Part shown: positions 34,767 through 42,697 of the stretch, one piece after another
How positions within the stretch are numbered: position 1 is the stretch's first letter
Layout: each line of letters begins with the position of its first letter
DNA from: Eutrophovita brisbanensis
GTDB taxonomy: Bacteria; Pseudomonadota; Gammaproteobacteria; Burkholderiales; Eutrophovitaceae
Direction of reading: 5' to 3'
NCBI GenBank assembly: GCA_038147395.1
Contig: JAYQTM010000001.1
Coordinates: forward strand, 1,488,001-1,552,000
DNA length: 64,000 nt
Position numbers and translations under genes: made by a program
The notes under the pieces: generated by a model
Databases searched by the model: none
What the model saw: the letters and a program-made list of their open reading frames with translations, nothing else
Told to the model about the DNA's origin: nothing

Positions 34767-35429
34767 ATGGGGACGTATTCTATTAATTGGGAAGATATCG
34801 ATCGTGTCTTGCCACAAACACAATGTCAGAGCTGTGGTTACAAAGACTGCCAATCATATGCTATTGCCATTGCTCGCCAATCGGAAAAAATAAACAGGTG
34901 CGCACCGGGAGGGAACAAAGTTATCGAGGAGCTTGCGATGCTCATGCATCGACCGATAGAGGAAATAGCAGTTGACATTAGGAAATCAGAACCTGATACA
35001 ACCGCAGTTATAAACGAGGAATTTTGTATTGGTTGCGCCCTCTGTATATCCGCATGCCCAATTGATGCCATTGTAGGCGCGCCAAAAAGGATGCACTCCG
35101 TACTCAATTCGATATGCTCAGGGTGCGGCTTGTGCATTCCCCCATGCCCCACTGATTGTATCGAGCTGATCAGCTTAGACGCGGCCATTGCAAAGGGGAA
35201 AGTGGCCACGGAGAAACTAATATCAAAGAGCCAATCGGAACGTTCTCATCTTTGGAAAGATAGGTATGACAAAAAGAACGTACGCCGAAAAAAACAAGCG
35301 GTTGAATTAAATAAAAAAGCAAAATCATCGCCTACATCATCACGACGCACATCGGATCAGACGATGAGACAGGATCGAGTCAAAAAAGCGATGCAAGTCG
35401 CCTTACAGAAACTCAACACCCATAGATGA
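34767..35429 (+). CDS. Soluble RnfB-like ferredoxin protein
   Basis: 220 residues. The Fe4S domain CQSCGYKDCQSYA...RC is at the N-terminus, followed by two 4Fe-4S ferredoxin motifs (CIGCALCISACP, CSGCGLCIPPCP) and a lysine-rich tail. Compared with RnfB of the Rnf ion pump, the N-terminal membrane anchor is missing and no other rnf gene is nearby. It overlaps nth by 4 bp, the standalone rnfB-nth pair seen in Betaproteobacteria. A role in loading or reducing the endonuclease III iron-sulfur cluster is conceivable but unproven. Confidence 0.88.
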   Translation: MGTYSINWEDIDRVLPQTQCQSCGYKDCQSYAIAIARQSEKINRCAPGGNKVIEELAMLMHRPIEEIAVDIRKSEPDTTAVINEEFCIGCALCISACPIDAIVGAPKRMHSVLNSICSGCGLCIPPCPTDCIELISLDAAIAKGKVATEKLISKSQSERSHLWKDRYDKKNVRRKKQAVELNKKAKSSPTSSRRTSDQTMRQDRVKKAMQVALQKLNTHR

Positions 35430-36061
35430 ACAACGAAAAACGAACGCAGATTTATCAGAGGCTTTCCGAGCGTAATCCATCGCCGACAACCGAGTTACAC
35501 TTCGCAAGCCCATTTGAGTTACTGATCGCGGTCATACTATCCGCCCAAGCCACAGATACAAGCGTCAACAAAGCAACAGAAAAGTTATTTGCCGCTGCGA
35601 ATACCCCTGAGGCAATGATTGCCCTAGGCTTATCGAGCGTGACAAAAATGGTCAAAAGCATCGGACTCTATAAAACTAAAGCTGCAAATATTCTTAAAAC
35701 ATGTGAGATATTGGTTAAGCAACACGATGGTGAAGTGCCGAATGATCGACAGGCGCTAGAGTCTCTCCCGGGCGTCGGACGTAAAACTGCCAACGTAGTG
35801 CTAAATACAGCATTTGGAGAGCCCACAATAGCCGTGGACACGCACATCTTCCGTGTTGCGAATAGGACAAGAATTGCTCAAGGAAAAACCGTTCTTGATG
35901 TCGAGAAAAAACTTCTAAGACGAACACCTCAACAATATCTGATTAACGCCCATCACTGGCTGCTTCTTCATGGTCGCTATATTTGTAAGGCCAGAACACC
36001 AAATTGCGCAGCCTGTTTTATCTCGGATCTATGCGAATACAAACAAAAGAATGATGTGTAG
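35426..36061 (+). CDS. nth: Endonuclease III
   Basis: 211 residues: DNA glycosylase/AP lyase for oxidised pyrimidines. The helix-hairpin-helix LPGVGRKTANVV holds the catalytic Lys120 and Asp138 is in AVDTHIFRV. Four cysteines near the C-terminus (CKARTPNCAACFISDLC) bind the 4Fe-4S cluster. A strong terminator follows. Confidence 0.96.
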   Translation: MNNEKRTQIYQRLSERNPSPTTELHFASPFELLIAVILSAQATDTSVNKATEKLFAAANTPEAMIALGLSSVTKMVKSIGLYKTKAANILKTCEILVKQHDGEVPNDRQALESLPGVGRKTANVVLNTAFGEPTIAVDTHIFRVANRTRIAQGKTVLDVEKKLLRRTPQQYLINAHHWLLLHGRYICKARTPNCAACFISDLCEYKQKNDV

Positions 36062-36065
36062 GAAT

Positions 36066-36096
36066 AAAAAAGCCCCGACCAGCGGGGCTTTTTTAG
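36066..36096. terminator. Bidirectional terminator between nth and cytochrome c
   Basis: AGCCCCG (36071-36077) and CGGGGCT (36083-36089) form a stem flanked by A-rich sequence on the left and a T run on the right, so it can end both nth (plus) and the cytochrome operon (minus). Confidence 0.88.
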
Positions 36097-36109
36097 CGTG
36101 AGTCTCTAA

Positions 36110-36442
36110 CTAGTGCTTAGGTACTGTCAGAGTACTGGGTTGCTCCTCGAAATACTTAGCGATTGCTTCCATTTCCTCTTCGCTTAACGCGGTGGCAAAT
36201 CCAGACATGATTGCGTTATTGCGTGCACCGCTTTTGTAGTCCATCAGGCTTTTCACGATGTAACCAGCTTTTTGGCCACCGAGCTTCGGAGCTCCCATTA
36301 ACATGGCGTTGCCATCTTTTCCATGACAACCGACGCAACCCTTGTCCTCAATGTACTGAGCGCCGTCCGTCCCTTCAGCCATAACCACGCCAGACAAGCC
36401 GAGGAGAAGAGCAAATAAGCATCCTAAAGTTCTGTTTAACAT
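36110..36442 (-). CDS. Small cytochrome c (c553-like), quinoprotein relay cluster
   Basis: A 110-residue exported monoheme cytochrome. A signal peptide (to about residue 23, GVVMA) is followed by CVGCH and a distal methionine in the NAIMSGFATAL segment. ATG 36442 is used; a TTG two codons upstream is the alternative. It is the last gene of a minus-strand operon with a second cytochrome, a SoxYZ-like carrier and an MBL hydrolase. It probably accepts electrons in the periplasm. Confidence 0.9.
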   Translation of the reverse strand: MLNRTLGCLFALLLGLSGVVMAEGTDGAQYIEDKGCVGCHGKDGNAMLMGAPKLGGQKAGYIVKSLMDYKSGARNNAIMSGFATALSEEEMEAIAKYFEEQPSTLTVPKH

Positions 36443-36487
36443 TTTCAAAGTTCCCTAATTAAATGGCTCGACAATATTTAACTGAGG

Positions 36488-36814
36488 TTATTGAACCGCA
36501 GAGTAATATGCTGCCAAATCCTCGATATCCTGATCACTGAGATCTGCCGCAATTGCATGCATCGTCTCGTTCGCTCTGTCACCATCTCGGTAGGCCTTAA
36601 GAGCGCTTACGAGATAATCAACGTTTTGGCCTCCGATCTTAGGAACGGGATAGACTTTGGGGTAGGCCATTTTGAAGTCTTTAATGCCGTGGCAACCTTG
36701 GCAAAGCGCATTCTTTTGCTTGCCCGCCGTAGCGTCACCCTCCGCCGACGCTGAGCCTGCGATACAACCCAGTATGACCGCAATCGACCAAATGAATTTT
36801 GAAATATTTTGCAC
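36488..36814 (-). CDS. Second small cytochrome c, quinoprotein relay cluster
   Basis: A 108-residue exported protein with signal peptide (WSIAVILGCIAGSASA) and heme motif CQGCH, followed by PKIGGQNVDYLVSALKAYRDGDR and a methionine in NETMHAIAADL. The GTG at 36814 follows AGGGGAA and starts the signal cleanly; the open frame up to 36895 would add an unlikely N-terminus. With its neighbour it would form a c-type electron path for a quinoprotein dehydrogenase. Confidence 0.88.
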   Translation of the reverse strand: MQNISKFIWSIAVILGCIAGSASAEGDATAGKQKNALCQGCHGIKDFKMAYPKVYPVPKIGGQNVDYLVSALKAYRDGDRANETMHAIAADLSDQDIEDLAAYYSAVQ

Positions 36815-36894
36815 GTTGCTTTCCCCTGTGAAAATTTGCAGTGAGACTTTATCGGAACGCCCTCTCCCCGTCAATCCTAAAGGTAGCAGATACA

Positions 36895-37701
36895 CTATTT
36901 GTGGCTGGTAAGTACCTGTATTGAATCTGAAAATTGCGTATCGTGCGTATCCCGAGCTTTTACTGTCAGCCGGCCATCGGTCTCTGGCAAGAAATAAAAT
37001 TTGAACACCGGGTTATCGGAGATTGAAAAATTAACATCAGCGGACATGACTAGCGCGTCATCGAATGCAATGTCTATCTTGTCGATGAATCTCGCGTCAT
37101 GTCCTGGCTCAAGGTCCGACGCAAGCGCTGACTCATTCGGGTGCTTGATTTGGACTTGGACCAAGTTTGGCTGGTTCGCGTAGAAACGGTCATCGGCTCT
37201 GAATCGAATTTTACCGAACGAGGGATCATCACCGTTTTTACCAGAGGGTGCGGAACAACCGCCACTCACTTCGACCCAGCGTTGATCCATGTAGAGCTCC
37301 CCTGTATTCAACTCTGCAACAGCCCGAACAAAACTAAATTTTTCAAATCTTAATCTCGTCTCTAGTTTCACTCGTCCACTTTGTGGGGTAAAACGAAACT
37401 TACCCGCCGTTGGAATCGGGTTCCGGTCAACAACTAAATAGATTGCCTGTATGTACCTCTCCTCAGTTTGATCAAGATTGGCGTTGACCATGATCGGGAC
37501 CGTCGAGACGTCGTCCAATTTGGTGTTTAAATACAGCGATATAACACCCTCACCCGAGCGAATATTTTTCTCTCCGAACATTAGATCTTTGATAACCAAC
37601 CACTCTGGCACGATCTCATGATCAGGCTCTGATACGCTCCTCGCAAAGCTTACGTTGACAAAAAAACCAGCGCAGATTAAGAACACGGTCAATCTGTGCA
37701 T
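36895..37701 (-). CDS. Quinoprotein dehydrogenase-associated SoxYZ-like carrier
   Basis: 268 residues: a signal peptide (MHRLTVFLICAGFFVNVSFA), a SoxY-like domain ending in the cysteine arm VEVSGGCSAP (Cys149), and a SoxZ-like immunoglobulin domain (IRFRADDRFYANQPNLVQVQ onward). In sulfur oxidation SoxY carries intermediates on this cysteine; the fused form found with PQQ dehydrogenases is of unknown cargo. The ATG 37701 follows AAGG and gives a good signal peptide. It lies just after metallohydrolase 1. Confidence 0.9.
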   Translation of the reverse strand: MHRLTVFLICAGFFVNVSFARSVSEPDHEIVPEWLVIKDLMFGEKNIRSGEGVISLYLNTKLDDVSTVPIMVNANLDQTEERYIQAIYLVVDRNPIPTAGKFRFTPQSGRVKLETRLRFEKFSFVRAVAELNTGELYMDQRWVEVSGGCSAPSGKNGDDPSFGKIRFRADDRFYANQPNLVQVQIKHPNESALASDLEPGHDARFIDKIDIAFDDALVMSADVNFSISDNPVFKFYFLPETDGRLTVKARDTHDTQFSDSIQVLTSHK

Positions 37702-37718
37702 GAACCTTGATGTCACCA

Positions 37719-38651
37719 CTAATCCTCCCATTCCAAATCTGTAAAAGAAGTCGTCACATTACGCCTGTGATATTTGTCGAAGTTGATCCATTTATCCCTC
37801 TCGGACCAACCAACCTCATTAACTGCATCGATCAACGACTGATTATGCCGGAGTGCGTGTCGTGTTTCATCCATTAAGACGGATAAATAATATTTCTGCT
37901 TGGCCACTAAACTTTCCCATGGAGGATCGAGAGAACCGTGCCCAACAACGTAATAATCGGGGTCGATCTCAAAAAGCTCGTCCAGCACCTTAGAAAAACC
38001 TCGTATATTTGAATCAAGTATTGGCACATGCTCAGAAAAAACCAAATCACCAGACCAGAAGGTTCTTGTCCTAACGTCCCAAACAGTTAAGTCGTGGTCG
38101 GTATGAGCCGGCTCCCAGGCCCTCAGTTGCACAATTCGGTTACCAAGGTCCAACTCAACAATACCATCAACCAGAGTGAAACTATCTGTCTCTATCTGAT
38201 ATCTATCTGTGGATTCCAGCTCAAAGGTATCACGCAAGTTCTCGAGGTAATAACGTGAGCGCCGTTGAATTTGTTTCGGCAACCGATGATGCCCGTAAAT
38301 CGCAAGGCCTGGCAAGTCAGTGAATGCGTTTATTCCCAGCAAATGATCAGGATGTACATGTGTGACTGCGATCGCACATATAGGTCGATCGGTAACAGAT
38401 GCCACAGCTTCTCGCAGGCGCTCTCCTATATCGATCGTGTTCCCTGCATCAATGACGAGAACACACTCTTCGCCCACAATAAAACCAATGTTTGCCACAT
38501 CGGCGTGATTATCAGATGACGCAGGAGGGAAGTGACCTATGTGAACATAGTTACCTTGACTGATCTCTCTGACCGTAAGCTCCTCTATTTGCGCAACTGC
38601 GTGCGCGCCAAATATTAGAGATAATCCGAGAATGATAATAAATAAACGCAT
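37719..38651 (-). CDS. Quinoprotein relay system zinc metallohydrolase 1
   Basis: 310 residues, exported (signal MRLFIIILGLSLIFGAHAVA). The MBL zinc motif is intact (THVHPDHLLG), with later ligands in EPAHTDHDLTVW and VVGHGS. The C-terminus SERDKWINFDKYHRRNVTTS is characteristic of the quinoprotein-relay hydrolases. Its substrate is unknown, perhaps a compound carried by the SoxYZ-like partner. The start MRLFII is preferred over an ATG 13 codons upstream. Confidence 0.9.
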   Translation of the reverse strand: MRLFIIILGLSLIFGAHAVAQIEELTVREISQGNYVHIGHFPPASSDNHADVANIGFIVGEECVLVIDAGNTIDIGERLREAVASVTDRPICAIAVTHVHPDHLLGINAFTDLPGLAIYGHHRLPKQIQRRSRYYLENLRDTFELESTDRYQIETDSFTLVDGIVELDLGNRIVQLRAWEPAHTDHDLTVWDVRTRTFWSGDLVFSEHVPILDSNIRGFSKVLDELFEIDPDYYVVGHGSLDPPWESLVAKQKYYLSVLMDETRHALRHNQSLIDAVNEVGWSERDKWINFDKYHRRNVTTSFTDLEWED

Positions 38652-38708
38652 GCATCCCCTACGCCAATCTTTAAGGCAGATCTCACCCAACGATTGTTTT
38701 CAATTTAA

Positions 38709-39673
38709 ATGAACAGAGACCAGAAAACAAAAAAGATCTCGCTTCCTGAACGCCCATGCGCGTCTCTCATTTTATCGATCTCGTTACTGATCCTAACACC
38801 CTTCGCCCTGTCAGAGAAGCAAACGACTGTGACTGAGGTCGAATCAACGATTTCAGTGATTCAAGGTGCTGCAGAGCCAGTTTCTAAAACAAACAAAGGC
38901 CAAACGGCGAATATAGGGTTCATTAAAACCGATGTAGGCGTTTGGGTAATCAATACGGGAATCTCCCACCGTCATGCAACACAAATCATCAACGCTGCAC
39001 GGAATCATCACGACAGCAAGATCATCGGCGCCGTAATCTTACAAGCAGAGCGAGAGATTGCACTCGGAGCTGACACTTTTCAGCAACAGCGCATTCCTGT
39101 TTATGCTCACCCTAAAACACGCGACTTAATGCATGCCGGTTGCGACCTTTGCATTGATGTACTTCGTGAAATATTGGGTGAAGATGAAATGTCAGAAACA
39201 AAAACTGCAACGAAAATACAAGATACGAGAGAATTAGAAATTTCAGATCGGGGGATTTCTATGTCATTGAACCAAAGAAATCCGTACTCCCCGGAGCGAT
39301 TATGGTTTATCACCCAAAAACAAAAACACTGTTCTCAGGAAATCTAATTTTCGAGAATCTAATTCCATCAATCAAAAATGCAGACCTATCCGCCTGGAGG
39401 ACGACGTTAGAAGATCTAAAGACACTCGATATATCAGCCATCATTCCAACAATGGGCGAAGTCACATCTGTGCTCGCAATTGAAGCATCACTAAACTATC
39501 TGCGCGATCTAGAGAATCTAACAACTCAGTTATACCGCGATAATACCGATTTGCTCTCAGCCACAGAACTTGGACACATTGAACATTATGCGAAATGGAA
39601 AATGTACAATGACCGACATTTCAACAATGTCATGTATCAATACTTGCATCTCGAAAGTAAAGACCTCAATTGA
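38709..39673 (+). pseudogene. Quinoprotein relay metallohydrolase 2-like, frameshifted and without metal motif
   Basis: The first part (38709 to about 39254) has a signal-like N-terminus and TANIGFIKTDVGVWVINTG; the second (to 39673) continues one frame over with FYVIEPKKSVLPGAIMVYHP and LFSGNLIFENLIPSI. A run of five G at 39250-39254 is the likely break; one more G would join SDRGDFYVIEP. At the place of HxHxDH the protein has QAEREIALG. MHAGCDLCIDVL matches the cysteine pair of the metallohydrolase 2 family. It is divergent from metallohydrolase 1 across 57 bp. It may be decaying, or a binding protein with a sequencing error. Confidence 0.78.
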
Positions 39674-39758
39674 GCGAATCAAATCCGTCCGACGTGATAG
39701 GGTCTTTTTAAGTTAGCTTCTGAGACGACAATCCAACATAAACAAAGGCATCAATATT

Positions 39759-40331
39759 GTGGGTAATCGATTAACAAAAATTTATACAAAAACCGGAGAC
39801 AGTGGCACCACTGGATTAGGAGACGGCGCTCGAATTCTCAAATCAAGTGACCGAATTGATGCAATTGGAATGGTCGATGAATTAAATTGCGCAATTGGAC
39901 TCATCTTGACCGAAGCTTTGCCCGAGACCATAAATAGGTTCTTAACGACTGTACAACACGAATTGTTTGACTTAGGCAGCGAGTTGAGTGTCCCCGGCTA
40001 TACCGCGCTGGATGAAACATCCGTGGTGAGAATCGAGAATCAATTGGACGAAATCAACCAGCATTTAGAACCATTAAAAGAGTTCATACTCCCCGGAGGA
40101 TCAAGACCCGCTGCGCTCTGTCACCAAGCCAGAGCGATATGTAGGCGAGCTGAGCGCTCTGTCGTCAGAGTCGGACAAAACGAGGAAATTTCGGATGTTG
40201 CCCAAAAATATCTGAACCGATTGTCAGACTATCTATTTGTTGCATGCAGAGAAATTAACCGGTCGGTCGGTACTCGGGACGTATACTGGGCGAGCTCGAG
40301 AGTGTCCGCTGAAAATACGTCAAAAGGGTAA
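39759..40331 (+). CDS. Cob(I)alamin adenosyltransferase, PduO type
   Basis: 190 residues. The ATP-binding N-terminus KIYTKTGDSGTTGLGDG is diagnostic, followed by ELNCAIGLIL, LPGGSRPAALCHQARAICRR AER-type core, and RLSDYLFVACR. It makes adenosylcobalamin from corrin and ATP. The start is GTG after an AAAGG site. It is convergent, 12 bp apart, with the BtuF-like gene, which supports a cobalamin salvage context. Confidence 0.95.
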   Translation: MGNRLTKIYTKTGDSGTTGLGDGARILKSSDRIDAIGMVDELNCAIGLILTEALPETINRFLTTVQHELFDLGSELSVPGYTALDETSVVRIENQLDEINQHLEPLKEFILPGGSRPAALCHQARAICRRAERSVVRVGQNEEISDVAQKYLNRLSDYLFVACREINRSVGTRDVYWASSRVSAENTSKG

Positions 40332-40343
40332 GTGCCGAAAACT

Positions 40344-41174
40344 CTACCGAGTTAGCGTCTTGCACTGTTGTTCTACACCGTCCAGGAACCTCGGGGTTCC
40401 TCTCGTAAGAAGATCTGGGTCTCCCCCAACAAAAACTGGCGGGAGATTCCCAAATGCCTCGACCCGAGAGAACAACTCAGACAAATTGGAACCCCGAGTC
40501 GGCGAACCTAATTCAAGCACAAAATCAGCGTCTGATAACAAAACCTGTTCTGGAGAAAATACACCAGAGATAAACGGGTACTCAGCAGCAACGTTTTTTG
40601 CCCCACAAAAACTTAAACCATCATTAATCAGATGTGATCCTCCGATTGTGAATATCGGTCGATTCCAAACACTCACGAAGACATTTCTTTTTGCGGAATG
40701 ATTCGGCGATCGTAGTGCGGCGGCCTTCATACTAAGAGATGTAATTATTCTCCTGGATTTTTCAGACACATCGAAAATGGTCCCAAGATACTGTAGGTGT
40801 TGCAACACATCTCGAAAAGAAGTGCCGGACAAGACCCGCACATCCATCCCCAGTGCCCTAAGCTTTTCAATATCGGCTTTTTTATTTCCCTCTTTCCAAG
40901 CAAGTATTAACGTAGGCTCCAAGGAGAGAACCTTCTCGAAATCTATCGAAGACGCACCCCCAACGACTGGAACCGAATTCAGACTTTCCGGATAATTTGT
41001 ACCGGCACTCACTCCCACCACCTGCTGAACTAAGCCAAGCTCGGAAACCAACTCAGCCAAGTGGGGCGATAGGGTAATCAATCGAGAATCATCGGCGGCA
41101 TCAGCGCTTGACCCAATCCATGGGCACAAAAGAATTAGCGCAACAATAACAGTGAAAAAATCGCGAAACGACAT
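40344..41174 (-). CDS. Periplasmic cobalamin/metal-chelate binding protein, BtuF-like
   Basis: 276 residues: signal peptide (FFTVIVALILLCPWIGSSADA), then the helical-backbone receptor fold with LITLSPHLAELVSELG, GASSIDFEKVLSLEPTLILAW and the second lobe SVWNRPIFTIGGSHLINDGL. BtuF-like proteins deliver vitamin B12 or related chelates to an ABC importer. No permease or ATPase for it is in the window. The start at 41174 (MSFRDF) is preferred over 41192. Confidence 0.86.
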   Translation of the reverse strand: MSFRDFFTVIVALILLCPWIGSSADAADDSRLITLSPHLAELVSELGLVQQVVGVSAGTNYPESLNSVPVVGGASSIDFEKVLSLEPTLILAWKEGNKKADIEKLRALGMDVRVLSGTSFRDVLQHLQYLGTIFDVSEKSRRIITSLSMKAAALRSPNHSAKRNVFVSVWNRPIFTIGGSHLINDGLSFCGAKNVAAEYPFISGVFSPEQVLLSDADFVLELGSPTRGSNLSELFSRVEAFGNLPPVFVGGDPDLLTRGTPRFLDGVEQQCKTLTR

Positions 41175-41196
41175 AACACGTTTACAACGCAAACTT

Positions 41197-42645
41197 TCAG
41201 TTGAAATCAGTTCCGCCCACGGTTAATCCATCGATTTTTAACGTTGGTTGCCCGACCCCCACAGGCACACTTTGACCATCCTTGCCACAGGTACCAATTC
41301 CAGGGTCTAACGTCATATCGTTGCCAATCATACTCACTCTCGTAAGTACGTCAGGGCCATTACCAATTAATGTCGCTCCTTTGACGGGAGTCGTTAACTT
41401 ACCATTCTCGATCAAATACGCCTCGGATGCAGAGAAGACAAATTTACCACTGACAATATCCACTTGACCGCCACCAAAATTAGCGGCATAGATTCCCTTC
41501 TTGACCGACCGAACAATTTCTTCCTTCTCTGATGTGCCATTCAACATGTACGTATTGGTCATCCGAGGCATTGGAAGATGTGCGTATGACTCGCGCCTGC
41601 CGTTACCTGTCGAGTGTGTCCCCATCAACTTAGCGTTCAATAAATCGTGCATGTAGCCAACGAGAATTCCATCCTCAATAAGTACCGTCTTGTTGGTTTT
41701 GGTACCTTCATCGTCAACTGTCAGAGACCCTCTTCGGTCAGGGATCGTGCCGTCATCAACCACCGTCACACCAGCTGCAGCCACCCTCTCACCGATCTTA
41801 TTCGAAAAAGCGGAGCTTTCTTTACGATTAAAATCCCCCTCTAGACCATGACCAATCGCTTCGTGGAGCAGAATCCCCGGCCAACCATTGCCTAAAACAA
41901 CTGTCATGTCTCCAGCGGGGGCTGGTCTCGCCTCAAGGTTCACGAGCGCTTGATCGACTGCATGTTTCGCGTACTCTCTTAACCGCTCTTCGCTGAAGTA
42001 ATCGTAGGAAAAACGTCCCCCGCCGCCATAAGATCCTTGCTCCTTACGTCCGGACTCTTCGACAATCACCTGAAGAGATAACCGGATCAGCGGCCTCACG
42101 TCGTAAGCAGCAACTCCATCTACCCGAACTACCAGAACCGTGTCATGAACAGCCGCAAGATTCGCGACGACTTGGATCACTCGATGGTCTACCGATCGAG
42201 CAAGTTGCTCTATTTTTTCCAAAAGCCGTATTTTCTCGCGGCTGTCCATTTCAGAGATTGGGTCAAGATTTGCATAAAGTGGGGAAGAATTTTGAATTTT
42301 AACGGGCGAAATATCCGTTGTGCCCTGACTACTGATTGAGCGCGTCACGTCAAACGCACTTTTGATTGCAGGTTTAGATATCTCATCCGAATAGGCAAAT
42401 GCAGTCTTCTCACCCACGACCGTGCGAACACCAACTCCTTGGTCGATGTTAAAGCTACCCACCTTGACAATCCCGTCCTCTATAGACCACGACTCGGAAC
42501 GACTGTACTGGAAGTACATATCCGCAAAATCAACGCGCCTATCCCCGATTGATCCAAATAAACTGTGTATGCGGTCAAAATCCATGTCCGCGGGATTCAA
42601 AATCGTCTCTTGTACCCTTTGGAATGTTGATGTTTGTGTTTCCAT
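41197..42645 (-). CDS. tldD: Metalloprotease TldD
   Basis: 482 residues of the TldD/PmbA family. The zinc site is HEAIGH at 261-266, with downstream ligand region CGKDGQSVPVGVGQPTLKI. TldD works with TldE/PmbA to degrade unfolded or modified peptides and mature some peptide products. No tldE is in the window. It lies 52 bp after yhdP in the same direction. Confidence 0.95.
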   Translation of the reverse strand: METQTSTFQRVQETILNPADMDFDRIHSLFGSIGDRRVDFADMYFQYSRSESWSIEDGIVKVGSFNIDQGVGVRTVVGEKTAFAYSDEISKPAIKSAFDVTRSISSQGTTDISPVKIQNSSPLYANLDPISEMDSREKIRLLEKIEQLARSVDHRVIQVVANLAAVHDTVLVVRVDGVAAYDVRPLIRLSLQVIVEESGRKEQGSYGGGGRFSYDYFSEERLREYAKHAVDQALVNLEARPAPAGDMTVVLGNGWPGILLHEAIGHGLEGDFNRKESSAFSNKIGERVAAAGVTVVDDGTIPDRRGSLTVDDEGTKTNKTVLIEDGILVGYMHDLLNAKLMGTHSTGNGRRESYAHLPMPRMTNTYMLNGTSEKEEIVRSVKKGIYAANFGGGQVDIVSGKFVFSASEAYLIENGKLTTPVKGATLIGNGPDVLTRVSMIGNDMTLDPGIGTCGKDGQSVPVGVGQPTLKIDGLTVGGTDFN

Positions 42646-42697
42646 ATTTAGCTTAAGCTCTGAATAAATAAATAACCACGGAAGGAGACAAGGCCGT

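Noticed and set aside
39302..39673. A separate 123-codon gene downstream of the metallohydrolase 2-like start
   Set aside because: It continues the same protein family after the frame break at 39250-39254 and has no ribosome binding site of its own.
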